Below are positions 1-8,914 of a stretch of DNA of 48,146 bases, in pieces. Numbering within the stretch: position 1 is the stretch's first letter; each line of letters begins with the position of its first letter. Both the position numbers and the translations under genes were made by a program. A model generated the notes under the pieces. The model saw only the letters and a program-made list of their open reading frames with translations, made no database searches and was not told the origin of the DNA. This DNA is from Chitinophaga pinensis. GTDB lineage: Bacteria > Bacteroidota > Bacteroidia > Chitinophagales > Chitinophagaceae. Location of the stretch: assembly GCA_945860605.1 (NCBI GenBank), contig CAMAQL010000007.1:1-48146 (forward strand), read 5' to 3'.

Positions 1-989
1 TCTCCGTCAGCAAATGAATTGTAGAAATCAGCAGTTGTAGTGAAACCATTCCAACCAGAGAAAGACTGATTGTAGTGTGTTCCCATACCAGTTGCCCAAG
101 TAACACCAGTGTTACCACCTGTTTGTGTTGCTTTACCAGGACCATTAGAAGCTCTTGATAAAATCAACTCAGTTGATTTTTGGTAGTTATCCCACTTAAA
201 GTTATCCCAGTATCCTGTAGACAATGCAAATTTGCCAGAAGCTTCAATTGCATTCACTAAAGTGATTACTTGATCCATATCAGCAGGAGCAAAAGTGAAA
301 GCAGTAGGTGTCTTAGGATCTGCTTTGTAAACAGCCTTATTCAATAACAAACGCGCTTTCAAGAACTGAGCAGCTTGCTTGTTCGCCTTGTGCATATCAC
401 TTCCAGTACCAAAATTTGGCAAAGCAGCAATTGCATCATCAACGTCTTTCATAATCCAATCAAACGCTTCTGATCTTGTTTTAACAGAAGGGATTTTATC
501 TGGACCATCTGCAGCAGCTCTGTAAGGAACTTGTCCGTAGATATCCATTACTTGAGTTGCGAAGAAAGCTCTTAAGAATTTACCTTCTGCTTGAGCAGCT
601 CCAGTAGATTTTTCAGCAACTAAAGTAGCTTGGAATAAAGCACCATTTAAACCATTCCAAGTATCATAAATTTGATTGTGCGCACCATCTGTCGCATGTA
701 AATGGATTTTTCTCCAAGTACCAAAGTCATCCCAGTCAGTACCACGGGTTGGTCCAAGTAACTCATCAGTAGAGTGTACTTGTAGTGCATGCCAACCATA
801 TTGGCCAGACAATTGGTTCAATTGACCATAAACTGAATTAAGGTCAGCAGTAGCCGTTCCAGTAGAAGCTGTAGCTACTGATTTAGAACCGTACACTTGT
901 TCATCTAATTTAGAACAAGAGACTGCTCCTAATGTCACTGCGATTGCAGCGATGTAGGTAGTAGTTTGTTTGATGAAATTATTTTTCAT
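1..989 (-). CDS. SusD/RagB-family outer-membrane lipoprotein (C-terminus cut by window edge)
   Basis: The reading frame is open from the ATG at 989 to the window edge, giving about 329 residues of a family usually 450-600 long. The N-terminus has a hydrophobic stretch ending in a lipobox-like VSC, followed by SKLDEQVYG, so the mature protein should be a lipoprotein anchored on the cell surface. The region with WNGLNGALFQATLV, EGKFLRAFFATQVMDIYGQVP and KARLLLNKAVY matches the helical TPR-like fold of SusD proteins. It follows the SusC gene by 20 bases, so the two are almost certainly one transcript and one nutrient-uptake complex: SusD is the lid that captures a glycan or other oligomer over the SusC channel. 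The substrate cannot be told. No Shine-Dalgarno sequence is seen; the leader is AT-rich. Confidence 0.93.
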   Translation of the reverse strand, partial: MKNNFIKQTTTYIAAIAVTLGAVSCSKLDEQVYGSKSVATASTGTATADLNSVYGQLNQLSGQYGWHALQVHSTDELLGPTRGTDWDDFGTWRKIHLHATDGAHNQIYDTWNGLNGALFQATLVAEKSTGAAQAEGKFLRAFFATQVMDIYGQVPYRAAADGPDKIPSVKTRSEAFDWIMKDVDDAIAALPNFGTGSDMHKANKQAAQFLKARLLLNKAVYKADPKTPTAFTFAPADMDQVITLVNAIEASGKFALSTGYWDNFKWDNYQKSTELILSRASNGPGKATQTGGNTGVTWATGMGTHYNQSFSGWNGFTTTADFYNSFADG

Positions 990-1009
990 GTGTATTATTA
1001 TTTATTAAT

Positions 1010-4000
1010 TTAAAAACGAGCGTTGATACCAAAAGTAATTACTCTTGCTCTTGGAGTTGCTGTATAGTCAAATCCACGAGATGGAACACCGTTTCTAGAT
1101 TTGTCCACGTTCACCTCTGGGTCTAAACCAGAGTACTTCGTGAACAATGCTAAGTTTTGACCAGATAAAGTCAAGTTCAATCCTTTGATGAATGAACCTT
1201 GCTTCACATCTAATGCATAACTTAAGCTTGCATTTGCTAAACGGATATAATCACCTTTTTCTAAGAAACGAGTTGAAACGTTACCTGGGTTGATTGAATT
1301 CTCAATTGAATTCACCACATCTCTTGTAACATTCTTTGCATTCTTCAAACTACCCTTTAATAACAAAGCATTCGCTGTATTGTTGTATACATAGAAACCA
1401 GTTACTGCATTAAAGAAAATGCTAGCAGTTAATTTCTTATATGTAAAGTTGTTTGTTAAACCTGCATTGAATGTAGGTAAAGCTGATCCTTGAATTTCAT
1501 CCTTAGCACCATTTGCATATACACCATTTCCAAAAGCATCAAATCTTAAGAATGTAGGCATAACGAAAGTGAATAAAGGAGAACCATCACGGATTGTTTG
1601 TGCGTAAGCACCAGATAAACCTTGTCCAGATACCTCACCAGTGTTAAGCACTGTAGATCCGAATCCTGTTACATTGTTGTTTAAGAAAGACATGTTATAA
1701 TTCACATCCCATCCAAATGCACCTCTGTAAGCTGGACGAACCAATTGGTAGTCTAAACCAAATTCCCAACCTTTATTGATAACATCACCACTTAAATTCA
1801 CCCAACGATCAGCAGAAGCTGCTGGCTGAGGATAGCTGATCAAAGTCAATAAATCTTGTGTAGTCTTGTTGAAATAATCAACAGTACCATTCAATCTACC
1901 ATTGAACATAGAGAAGTCAATACCTACACCAGTTGTAGTTGTTTGCTCCCAACGTAAATTTGGATTAGAGTTAGAAATTGTATTTGATCCACCTGTAAAG
2001 TCTCTTTGTCTTAAAGCTAAAGAAGCATATGCAGGGAACTCTTGGTTACCTGTGATACCGTAGTTTAATCTCATGTCAAAGTTAGAGAAGATTTTACCCA
2101 AAGTATTTTGAGCAAATTTTTCTTCTAATATTCTCCATTTGAAACCAAACGCTGGGAAGGTACCGTATTTGCTACCAGAGCTAAATTTAGAAGATCCGTC
2201 TATTCTCACCAATGCAGATAAGATATACTTGTCTTTCATTGTATAGTTTACACGAGAGAAGTAAGACTGTAATTCAACTTGAGTACTGTCACCATATACA
2301 TCAGTTACACCACCAGTGTACTCTTTGAAATTAGTTAACATACGAGTCGCACCAGCATTACCCCATCTTTGTGAAGCTCTGTAGTAATCAGTTGTTTTTT
2401 GATAAGAGAAGGCAGCTAAAGCTTGTAAGTTATTACCGTTCTTGAAAGTCTTATCATAGTTCAACGTGTGCTCGATCAAGCTAGATGTTTGATCTAAGAA
2501 TTGTTGTGCTGCTCTTCCTTTACCAGAAAAATCAGATCCAACATAGTTCTTACCACGAATGTTGATTGTACCTTGGATGTAAGCACCTGGTAAACGAGGG
2601 TCAACAAAAGTTAAACGCTCAGAAGCACCATTCTCCATACCGAAGATCGCCTTGTAAGTTAAGTTATCAGTCAATTTATAAGAAACAGACACATTCGCTA
2701 ACAATTTGTTGTAAGTGTCATTGTCATCGTAACCTTCTAAAATAGCAACAGGGTTTCTGTTACCATCTTGGTTATCAAACCAAGTTCCATTTGCATTATA
2801 TACAGGGAAAGTTGGGTTAGCACCAATCATTGATCCGATCAATGAACCTTGGTAACCAGCGTTATTCGTTACTTGAGCATAGCTGTTGTTAACGATAGAT
2901 TGGTTAGCAGTCACGTCTAATTTTAAACGAGAAGTCAATTGATTTGAATATTTCAAACCAAAAGTATAACGCTTTAATCCTTGTGTTTTTACAATACCTT
3001 CTTGGTTATCGAATGAACCATTCAATTTCAAAGAAGACTTTGAATTTGAGAAGCCCCATGCTAAGTTATAGCTATTAGAAATTGCAGTTTGGAAAACTTG
3101 GTCTTGCCAATCTGTATTATAACCTTTATCATTTGAACCAACACCAGAGAAGTCAAATCCTGCTTCATCTAATGTCTTTTTGATACCATACATAAATTCT
3201 TGTGGACTAGCTAAATCATAACGATTCGCAATTGTAGATACTGAAGTAGTCGCATTGAAAGATAAGCTAGGCTTACCTTTACCAGACTTAGTAGTGATTA
3301 ACACAACACCATTCGCACCTCTAGCACCGTAGATCGCTGCAGAAGAGGCATCCTTCAAGATAGAGATGTTCTCAATATCGTTCGGGTTTAAAAATGATAA
3401 TGGGTTTCTTGCAGTCGTTCCACCATCCACTGTAATTGAACTTCCAACTGTACCACCACCGTATAAAGGCACACCATCCACTACATATAATGGGTTGTTG
3501 TTACTTCTAACAGATGAAGTACCTCTGATAGTCACGTTTACAGCACCTCCTGGCTCACCAGAATTTGTTGTTACGTTTACACCAGCAACACGACCTTGCA
3601 ATAATTGCTCTGGAGAAGAAATAATCCCTTTGTTAAAGGACTTCTCACCCAAAGAAACAACAGCACCAGTCGCATCTTTTACTTTACGAGTACCATAACC
3701 AACAACAACAACTTCATTCAATTGCTCGCTTGTTTGGTTTAATGATACAGTTACGTTTCCTTCTGCAGCTACTTCTCTAGAAGAATAACCTACAGTTGAA
3801 ACAACTAATTTTGTTACAGAAGAAGGTATAGTGATTGCAAAAGTTCCATCAGCTGCTGTTTTAGCACCTGTTGAGGTTCCTTTAGCAACAACAGAAGCTG
3901 CTGCGATTGGAGAACCATCTTTTGCATCTAATACCTTACCTGTAACTGTTTTGTTCTGTGCTTGTGCATTGATTGCAAGCAAGCCAAGGAACAGTCCTAA

Positions 4001-4033
4001 AAAAGAGGACTTAACAATTTTTGAAAAATTCAT
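1010..4033 (-). CDS. SusC/RagA-family TonB-dependent outer-membrane receptor
   Basis: This 1007-residue protein imports a nutrient, probably an oligosaccharide or peptide, across the outer membrane using TonB energy. It has a signal peptide (about 1-25, ending AINAQAQ), a carboxypeptidase-regulatory-like beta domain (about 28-108, starting TVTGKVLDAKDGSPIAAA), a TonB-box region around LNEVVVVGYGTRK, and a plug domain (about 118-250) with the typical LYVVDGVPL and DASSAAIYGARGANGVVLITTK motifs. The rest is a beta-barrel ending in an aromatic residue (INARF). The length is normal for SusC proteins. It precedes susD by 20 bases and is divergent from a LacI-type regulator. Genes for the energising ExbB/ExbD/TonB complex lie only 3-6 kb away. 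No glycoside hydrolase is visible in the window, so the substrate is unknown. Confidence 0.96.
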   Translation of the reverse strand: MNFSKIVKSSFLGLFLGLLAINAQAQNKTVTGKVLDAKDGSPIAAASVVAKGTSTGAKTAADGTFAITIPSSVTKLVVSTVGYSSREVAAEGNVTVSLNQTSEQLNEVVVVGYGTRKVKDATGAVVSLGEKSFNKGIISSPEQLLQGRVAGVNVTTNSGEPGGAVNVTIRGTSSVRSNNNPLYVVDGVPLYGGGTVGSSITVDGGTTARNPLSFLNPNDIENISILKDASSAAIYGARGANGVVLITTKSGKGKPSLSFNATTSVSTIANRYDLASPQEFMYGIKKTLDEAGFDFSGVGSNDKGYNTDWQDQVFQTAISNSYNLAWGFSNSKSSLKLNGSFDNQEGIVKTQGLKRYTFGLKYSNQLTSRLKLDVTANQSIVNNSYAQVTNNAGYQGSLIGSMIGANPTFPVYNANGTWFDNQDGNRNPVAILEGYDDNDTYNKLLANVSVSYKLTDNLTYKAIFGMENGASERLTFVDPRLPGAYIQGTINIRGKNYVGSDFSGKGRAAQQFLDQTSSLIEHTLNYDKTFKNGNNLQALAAFSYQKTTDYYRASQRWGNAGATRMLTNFKEYTGGVTDVYGDSTQVELQSYFSRVNYTMKDKYILSALVRIDGSSKFSSGSKYGTFPAFGFKWRILEEKFAQNTLGKIFSNFDMRLNYGITGNQEFPAYASLALRQRDFTGGSNTISNSNPNLRWEQTTTTGVGIDFSMFNGRLNGTVDYFNKTTQDLLTLISYPQPAASADRWVNLSGDVINKGWEFGLDYQLVRPAYRGAFGWDVNYNMSFLNNNVTGFGSTVLNTGEVSGQGLSGAYAQTIRDGSPLFTFVMPTFLRFDAFGNGVYANGAKDEIQGSALPTFNAGLTNNFTYKKLTASIFFNAVTGFYVYNNTANALLLKGSLKNAKNVTRDVVNSIENSINPGNVSTRFLEKGDYIRLANASLSYALDVKQGSFIKGLNLTLSGQNLALFTKYSGLDPEVNVDKSRNGVPSRGFDYTATPRARVITFGINARF

Positions 4034-4065
4034 AATTGGCAGTTTATTGGTTTAATAAGCAGCTA

Positions 4066-4094
4066 CAAAATACACATTTTTGATATGAAACAAA
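4066..4094 (-). promoter_or_regulatory. Weak candidate susC promoter
   Basis: On the minus strand a TTTG (4094-4091) is followed after 17 bases by GTATTTTG (4073-4066). This resembles the Bacteroidota -33 TTTG / -7 TAnnTTTG promoter, but the first two bases of the -7 box do not match. It would give a leader of about 30 bases before the ATG at 4033. Confidence 0.3.
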
Positions 4095-4270
4095 TCTTTT
4101 GTTAAATAATTTTTAACTTTTTGGCCTGGCCTTTCACAAATGTTCGTTTTTGGTGCCATTCCGAACCCAAAAAATCGCATATAACTCAATAATAGCTTGA
4201 TTTGTTGCCAATATCGCTATCAAATCATAGTCTCTAGAAATGGTTCTATATTAAAAAAATTGTTGATTTT

Positions 4271-4284
4271 CGCAAACGATTGCG
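4271..4284. promoter_or_regulatory. LacI-family operator palindrome
   Basis: CGCAAACGATTGCG is a 14-base inverted repeat with a central CG and six of seven arm positions complementary. It closely resembles operators of LacI/PurR/CcpA-type regulators (core GCAAACGTTTGC). It lies 52 bases before the lacI-like start codon and 6 bases before the candidate -33 element of that gene, so autoregulation and control of the divergent susCD genes are the natural inferences. Confidence 0.7.
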
Positions 4285-4290
4285 GTAAAT

Positions 4291-4321
4291 TTTGTGTTAA
4301 TTTTCCTTAAATTGAACTTTG
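4291..4321 (+). promoter_or_regulatory. Candidate promoter of the lacI-like gene
   Basis: TTTG (4291-4294), 19 bases, then GAACTTTG (4314-4321) matches the Bacteroidota -33/-7 arrangement except for the first base of the -7 box. A transcript would start roughly 10-15 bases before the ATG at 4337. Confidence 0.45.
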
Positions 4322-4336
4322 TAAAGATTACTTGCT

Positions 4337-5329
4337 ATGACTAACACCACCCTCAAATTATTGGCGCAACAATTGCAGCTCAGTATTTCTACGGTATCTA
4401 GGGCATTGAAAGACCATCCAGATATTTCATCAGCCACAAAAGAGAAAGTCCATGCACTAGCAAATAGCCTTGACTACGAGCCAAATGCTTACGCCATTCA
4501 ATTAAGAACGCAGAGTAGTAAAATTTTTGGGGTGATTGTCCCTGCGATTGCCAATTTATTTTATGACAGTTTCATTGCAGCGATAGAAGAGGAAAGTAGA
4601 AAAAATGGGTATGCGTTGATGATCTTACAATCAAGTAACAACACGGAAAATGAATTAAATAATTTAAAGATTTTTAGGCAAAACCGTGTTTCTGGAGTTT
4701 TTGCATGTTTATCTGCTCATACACATAATTTAGAAGTGTATGAGAAAATGAGTGACAGAGATATTCCTGTTGTCTTTTTTGATATTGTTCCAAAAGACAA
4801 TAAATATATTAAAGTAAGAATGGCGGACGAAAGATGTGCCATCATTGCAGCAGAAAATATTATTCAAAGAGGTGCAAAACGTGTACTAGCATTATTTGGT
4901 GATCCTGCTTTATCCATTAGTCAAAAAAGAAAGCAAGCCTTTCAACAATTCATGGAAAAGTATGCGCCTAAAACGCATTGTACTTATGAACATACCTATA
5001 GCTCATTAGAAGCTGAAGCTGCATTTAAAAAACATCTAAGCAAAACACAAAAATTTGATACTGTATTTGCTATGACAGACGAAATTTTAATAGGCGTAAT
5101 GAAAGCAATTCAGGCCCTGAACATTAAGGTCCCAAAAGAGATGGGTGTCATTAGTATTAGTAATGGTTTTATTCCAAGTCTTTACCATCCCAATATTAGC
5201 TATGTAGAAACAAGCGGTTACGAATTGGGTAAATTGGCATTCGTACAAATGCTCGCAAATTTAAAAGGCGGAAAAACATTATCTGAATTAACAGTGGATG
5301 CAAGATTTATAGAAGGCGGTTCTATGTAA
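4337..5329 (+). CDS. LacI-family transcriptional regulator
   Basis: This 330-residue protein has the full LacI layout: an N-terminal helix-turn-helix (about 4-50, LKLLAQQLQLSISTVSRAL, then the hinge region SLDYEPNAYA) and a periplasmic-binding-protein-like effector domain (about 60-328, beginning KIFGVIVPAIANLFY). The length is normal. Family knowledge says it binds an operator as a dimer and responds to a sugar or related small molecule. Being divergent from susC-susD, with a LacI-type palindrome between the genes, it is the likely local regulator of that uptake system. Whether it represses or activates cannot be read from the sequence. It ends 25 bases before the convergent mnmE gene with no obvious terminator between them. 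Confidence 0.95.
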   Translation: MTNTTLKLLAQQLQLSISTVSRALKDHPDISSATKEKVHALANSLDYEPNAYAIQLRTQSSKIFGVIVPAIANLFYDSFIAAIEEESRKNGYALMILQSSNNTENELNNLKIFRQNRVSGVFACLSAHTHNLEVYEKMSDRDIPVVFFDIVPKDNKYIKVRMADERCAIIAAENIIQRGAKRVLALFGDPALSISQKRKQAFQQFMEKYAPKTHCTYEHTYSSLEAEAAFKKHLSKTQKFDTVFAMTDEILIGVMKAIQALNIKVPKEMGVISISNGFIPSLYHPNISYVETSGYELGKLAFVQMLANLKGGKTLSELTVDARFIEGGSM

Positions 5330-5354
5330 ACCATTGGCCGATTGTAATTAGTCT

Positions 5355-6737
5355 TTATTTACCAATACAGAATTTAGAAAAAATAAAATCCAATTGATCT
5401 TCGTTAGTGATCTCCCCAGTTATGGTTCCAAGATAATGCAGTGCTTGACGTATATCCAAAGCCAATAAATCGCCAGTTACATTTTGTATCAAGCCTGTTT
5501 CAATATCATTCAACGAAAGCATTAATTTTTTTAGAGAAGCCACATGCCTTGCATTGGTTACAATAGTGCCTTCTTTATTCAATGCATCACCAACCACTTT
5601 TTGATTCAATGCATTTTCTATTGCAATCATATTTTGTTTGTTTTTAGCAGAGATAAAAAGCACTTCTTTAAATGCAGGATCGGCTTGAATGGCTTGATCT
5701 ATTGCAAGGTCAATTTTATTGCCTACTAAAATTAATTTATCCTTTGCAACACCAATCTCGGATTGCCATGCTTGAATGTCTGATATGGTATGTGAACTTG
5801 CATCAAATAAAGCAATGATAATATCTGCTTCTTGAATTTTTTCCCTACTTTTTTCGATACCCATTTGTTCGATGGTATCATCGGTTTGCATTCTGATACC
5901 CGCTGTATCAATTAATTTATATAAAACCCCTTGTATATTTAAATATTCTTCGACGGTATCTCGAGTGGTCCCAGGAATAGCACTGACCAATGCCCGATTT
6001 TCATTTAACATCGCATTTAAAAGTGTAGATTTTCCTGCATTAGGTTTCCCAACAATAGCCACTTGTACCCCATTTTTAATCACATTACCTAACTTAAATG
6101 AGTCATACAAAGCTTGTGTTTTGAATTGCAATTGCTGGACTAAAATTTCGAGTTCTTTTTTATTAGCAAATGCCACATCCTCTTGTGAAAAATCTAATTC
6201 TAATTCGATCAATGCAGAAAACTTAATTAATTTTTCACGCATTAATTGCAAGTCATTAGAGAAGCCGCCTTTCAAATTATGTAATGCAGTTTTTCTTGCT
6301 GCCTCTGTATTGCTGGCAATTAAATCGGCCACCGCTTCGGCTTGCGTTAAATCTAATTTTGCATTTAAGAAGGCACGTTGTGTAAACTCACCAGGCTTAG
6401 CCATCCTTGCACCTTTTTCAATCATCAATTGTAAAATTGAATCTTGAATAAATGGTGAACCATGACATGAAATTTCTACTACTTCTTCGCCTGTGTAGGA
6501 TTTAGGCGCTCTGTAAATACTTGCTACCACTTCATCTAATACCAAGCCCTTGTCCATCAATTTTCCAAAATGAACCGTATGGGATGCTTGCTTGGTTAAA
6601 TCTTTTTTCTCAAATACTGCATTGACAATTTGAATTGCTTCTGGACCACTCAGTCTTATCACCGCTATGGCGCCTAATCCAGGTGCTGTAGCGAGTGCTA
6701 CTATGGTGTCATTCCAATTACTCAATGTGCTTTGCAT
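5355..6737 (-). CDS. mnmE: tRNA uridine-5-carboxymethylaminomethyl GTPase MnmE (TrmE)
   Basis: MnmE works with MnmG to modify the wobble uridine (cmnm5U34) of certain tRNAs. The 460-residue protein has the N-terminal folate-binding domain (DTIVALATAPGLGAIAVIRLSG, about 5-120), a helical region, and an inserted G domain from about residue 220 with the P-loop GKPNAGKSTLLN, DTAGIR (G3) and GNKIDL (G4). It ends in the family-specific CIGK, whose cysteine is part of the active site. I start it at the ATG at 6737, which gives the usual N-terminus; an upstream in-frame TTG at 6755 is less likely. A perfect TAATTTTG box lies 5 bases before that ATG, right after the tonB terminator. Confidence 0.97.
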   Translation of the reverse strand: MQSTLSNWNDTIVALATAPGLGAIAVIRLSGPEAIQIVNAVFEKKDLTKQASHTVHFGKLMDKGLVLDEVVASIYRAPKSYTGEEVVEISCHGSPFIQDSILQLMIEKGARMAKPGEFTQRAFLNAKLDLTQAEAVADLIASNTEAARKTALHNLKGGFSNDLQLMREKLIKFSALIELELDFSQEDVAFANKKELEILVQQLQFKTQALYDSFKLGNVIKNGVQVAIVGKPNAGKSTLLNAMLNENRALVSAIPGTTRDTVEEYLNIQGVLYKLIDTAGIRMQTDDTIEQMGIEKSREKIQEADIIIALFDASSHTISDIQAWQSEIGVAKDKLILVGNKIDLAIDQAIQADPAFKEVLFISAKNKQNMIAIENALNQKVVGDALNKEGTIVTNARHVASLKKLMLSLNDIETGLIQNVTGDLLALDIRQALHYLGTITGEITNEDQLDFIFSKFCIGK

Positions 6738-6742
6738 GGATG

Positions 6743-6750
6743 CAAAATTA
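6743..6750 (-). promoter_or_regulatory. -7 box of mnmE, very close to the start codon
   Basis: On the minus strand TAATTTTG matches TAnnTTTG fully and is separated from the mnmE ATG (6737) by only five bases. No good TTTG -33 element is seen at the right distance, because that area is taken by the terminator hairpin at 6760-6777. Confidence 0.5.
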
Positions 6751-6753
6751 CAC

Positions 6754-6782
6754 AAAAAAGGCTCCCAATTGGGAGCCTTTTT
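6754..6782 (-). terminator. Intrinsic terminator after tonB
   Basis: A perfect 18-base self-complementary stem GGCTCCCAATTGGGAGCC (6760-6777) is flanked by A6 (6754-6759) and T5 (6778-6782), so it can act in both directions. On the minus strand it follows the tonB stop codon (6803) by about 20 bases and separates the exb-ton cluster from mnmE. Confidence 0.9.
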
Positions 6783-6802
6783 ATATTGAATCAGATTGAA
6801 TC

Positions 6803-7624
6803 TTAGTCTTCAGAAACCATGAAAACAATCGCTTGTCTTTGTCTGTAAATTACATTACGTCCATTTTGAACAGCTGGTTTCCATTTTGGTCCTCTTTGAA
6901 TTACACGAACTGCTTCTTCTTTTGTACCATAACCAGGATCATTCTCTGCTTTTACCTCAGATATCGAACCATCTTTAGATACAATGAAAGAAACCACTAC
7001 AGAGTATTTTCCGGTAGGTGCACCATTTTCAACTGGTAAGTCTCTATTCAAGGTACGCTCTAGGTATCTTACCCATCCGCCTTGTCCACCAGGGAACTCA
7101 GCTTGGATTTGAACCGAAGTGAATAGCTTGTCATAGTCTTCGTCTTTTGGAGCTTCTACAGCACCAGTACTTTGTTCTACAGGAGCTACCAATCCATCAT
7201 CTTTGGTACCTTCTTGGTTAAATGTACTGATCTTAGTTTCCTCCAATTTCTCAACTTCCTTGATTTCGTCTTCTTCTCTCACTTCCTCGTCCTTTACAAT
7301 TTTCGGAGGGGTGAATTTGGTCACTTCTACCTTTGGTGGTTCTTGTTTTGGCGGTGGTGGTGGTGGTGGTTCAGGCTTTTTTTCATCTTGATTTACATTC
7401 TCTAAAGATAAATCTACCGCAATCACTTCTACTTTATCATTCTTAATTGAATTGGATAAAATTACACCAGCAGACAATACCGCAACCACAAGGAACATCC
7501 CGTAAAGACCATATCTCAAACGCTTATCATACGTTTTACGTAATTCATAAGCGCCATAAGCTTTATTCTTGCCTTCGAAAAGGATATCAAGAAAATCGGC
7601 GGTTAATATTTTATTTATGTCCAT
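6803..7624 (-). CDS. tonB: Energy transducer TonB
   Basis: The 273-residue protein carries a short cytoplasmic N-terminus with the Bacteroidota-type NKAYGAYELRKTY motif (20-32), one membrane helix (about 38-60), a proline-rich periplasmic spacer (84-110, with seven consecutive prolines and KP/EP repeats) and a C-terminal TonB domain (about 177-273, YSVVVSFIVSKDGSISEV and the final RQAIVFMV strand). It couples the proton-driven ExbB/ExbD motor to outer-membrane receptors. It is the last gene of exbB-exbD-exbD-tonB, 11 bases after the second exbD, and is followed by an intrinsic terminator. The nearby SusC receptor is a plausible but not exclusive client. Confidence 0.95.
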   Translation of the reverse strand: MDINKILTADFLDILFEGKNKAYGAYELRKTYDKRLRYGLYGMFLVVAVLSAGVILSNSIKNDKVEVIAVDLSLENVNQDEKKPEPPPPPPPKQEPPKVEVTKFTPPKIVKDEEVREEDEIKEVEKLEETKISTFNQEGTKDDGLVAPVEQSTGAVEAPKDEDYDKLFTSVQIQAEFPGGQGGWVRYLERTLNRDLPVENGAPTGKYSVVVSFIVSKDGSISEVKAENDPGYGTKEEAVRVIQRGPKWKPAVQNGRNVIYRQRQAIVFMVSED

Positions 7625-7635
7625 GTTTAATGCTT

Positions 7636-8217
7636 TTAATTACTTGCCGAAGTTTGTGAACTTGCATCAGAGATTTTAACTAACTGGGATTCCCCGTCAG
7701 AAATATCTACTAATGCATATTTTTTTACAACGTTAATTGCCATTTCATCCAAGATGTCTATTAGATTTTTGTAATTGCACTCAGCACCAGGTTTGATCAC
7801 GACTACGAAATCCTTGTATGGATTCTCGGTATCTCTTGATCTACTTCTAACGTCTGCTTTCTTTTTCAAAATCACATCACGGATGGAATTCTCGCCATTA
7901 TAAGAGGCTGAAAGAAAATTAGAACCATCTGGTTTTAATTGACCTTCATAATAATAGATATGATTATCCGCCCCCATTAAGATGGTAAGTACACCAGATT
8001 CTTTTGCCTTGTTTGGCTCATCTGTGATTTTATCATCAGGCAAAAACAACTTTAACGCTGTTGGTTGGCTCATGGTTGTGGTAAAGATGAAAAAAGTGAT
8101 CAATAAGAAACCTAAGTCCACCATTGGTGTTAAATCAACGCGAGTTGATAACTTTTTTCCTTTTTTGACCCCTGGTCCTTTCTTATGGCCACCACCCGAG
8201 GTATCTAATTCTGCCAT
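7636..8217 (-). CDS. ExbD/TolR-family biopolymer transport protein (second copy)
   Basis: This 193-residue protein has a basic, glycine-rich cytoplasmic N-terminus, one membrane helix (about 32-49) starting in LTPMVDLGFLLITFFIFTTT, and a periplasmic domain. Asp34 corresponds to the conserved proton-carrying aspartate of ExbD/TolR. The periplasmic part contains DFVVVIKPGAECNYKNLIDILDEM, typical of the ExbD fold. Its mRNA sits between the first exbD and tonB (spacings 28 and 11 bases), so it is part of the same inner-membrane proton motor. Tandem, dissimilar exbD genes are common in Bacteroidota. It is longer than the E. coli protein (about 141 residues), mainly through the periplasmic region. 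Confidence 0.93.
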   Translation of the reverse strand: MAELDTSGGGHKKGPGVKKGKKLSTRVDLTPMVDLGFLLITFFIFTTTMSQPTALKLFLPDDKITDEPNKAKESGVLTILMGADNHIYYYEGQLKPDGSNFLSASYNGENSIRDVILKKKADVRSRSRDTENPYKDFVVVIKPGAECNYKNLIDILDEMAINVVKKYALVDISDGESQLVKISDASSQTSASN

Positions 8218-8245
8218 TGTAAGCGCTTTTAATTAGTTATAAAAA

Positions 8246-8893
8246 TTAATTATCCTGTTTTATGCCCTGCATAGACATCTTCCATAATTCAGAGCCTTCT
8301 GGAGCGTTTTCAGGATTGGTAACCATTTGAAACTTCAACAATTCATTTTTCTTGAAAGCTGCAATTACATTTTTGAAAGCTGGATACTTAGCAATATTGT
8401 CCCCTTTTAATAAAAGGTCCATTTTCTCGCCAGCATATGCTGCTTTCACCACTTGCATCCAATAAGTCAATTCATTGTTTGTGCTATCCTTACATGGTAT
8501 ACCAGGTAATTGATCGCCTTTTCTGTTTTCTTCAGGAATTGATAAAAAAGAATTCAATCCATTTAATGGAGCGCCAATGAAACCTGCTTTTTTGAAAGCA
8601 GCTACATTGATGCCTAAGTTACGCTCACTATTTACTGTATTCGCAACTAGTTCTTTCTTTTGTTCGTCATCCATGGTTAGGAAAACCTTACCATCCTTAT
8701 CAATTGTAACTAAGACAAAGTCCTTGTTAGGAGCAACTTTAGAAGCCACCGAACTTGGTGTCTCAACTGCTATTGCTTCTGCAGGCTTGAACTTAGTTGT
8801 CAAGATGAAGAAAGACAATAAAAGGAAGGCCACATCACACATGGCTGTCATGTCGATGTTTGTACTCTTGCGAGGTAATTTGGCTCTACCCAT
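8246..8893 (-). CDS. ExbD/TolR-family biopolymer transport protein (first copy)
   Basis: The 215-residue protein begins with a short basic tail and the motif STNIDMTAMCDVAFLLLSFF; the helix spans about 18-34 and Asp20 is the expected proton-relay residue. The rest is periplasmic (PAEAIAVETPSSVAS... through KNVIAAFKKNELLKFQMVTN). It differs clearly from the second ExbD downstream, so the pair may form a mixed ExbD dimer or serve different partners; this is inference. It is 45 bases downstream of exbB, and that gap holds a perfect 15-base palindrome (8915-8929). Confidence 0.93.
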   Translation of the reverse strand: MGRAKLPRKSTNIDMTAMCDVAFLLLSFFILTTKFKPAEAIAVETPSSVASKVAPNKDFVLVTIDKDGKVFLTMDDEQKKELVANTVNSERNLGINVAAFKKAGFIGAPLNGLNSFLSIPEENRKGDQLPGIPCKDSTNNELTYWMQVVKAAYAGEKMDLLLKGDNIAKYPAFKNVIAAFKKNELLKFQMVTNPENAPEGSELWKMSMQGIKQDN

Positions 8894-8914
8894 TGTATAG
8901 TCTTTTAATATTTA

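Larger units (their letters stand above)
4034..4336. promoter_or_regulatory. Divergent susC / lacI control region
   Basis: This 303-base non-coding stretch separates the start codons of the susC-like gene (minus) and the lacI-like gene (plus). It contains a LacI-family operator palindrome at 4271-4284, a candidate plus-strand promoter just after it, and a weaker candidate minus-strand promoter near 4066-4094. The rest is AT-rich with no further structure that I can support, apart from a short GGCC-T-GGCC repeat at 4123-4131. Confidence 0.7.

Noticed and set aside
3366-4055. Plus-strand open frames opposite the susC-like gene
   Set aside because: They are shadows of the minus-strand receptor gene, with no family match, no promoter and odd composition.
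4123-4131. GGCCTGGCC in the susC upstream region, sharing AAGGCCAGGCC with the palindrome at 8915-8929
   Set aside because: Only two copies and one with incomplete arms; I cannot tell it from chance, so it is not called a repeat family.
7340-7375. Short GGT/GGC tandem run that looks like a microsatellite
   Set aside because: It encodes, on the minus strand, the proline-rich spacer of TonB; the repeat is explained by protein sequence.
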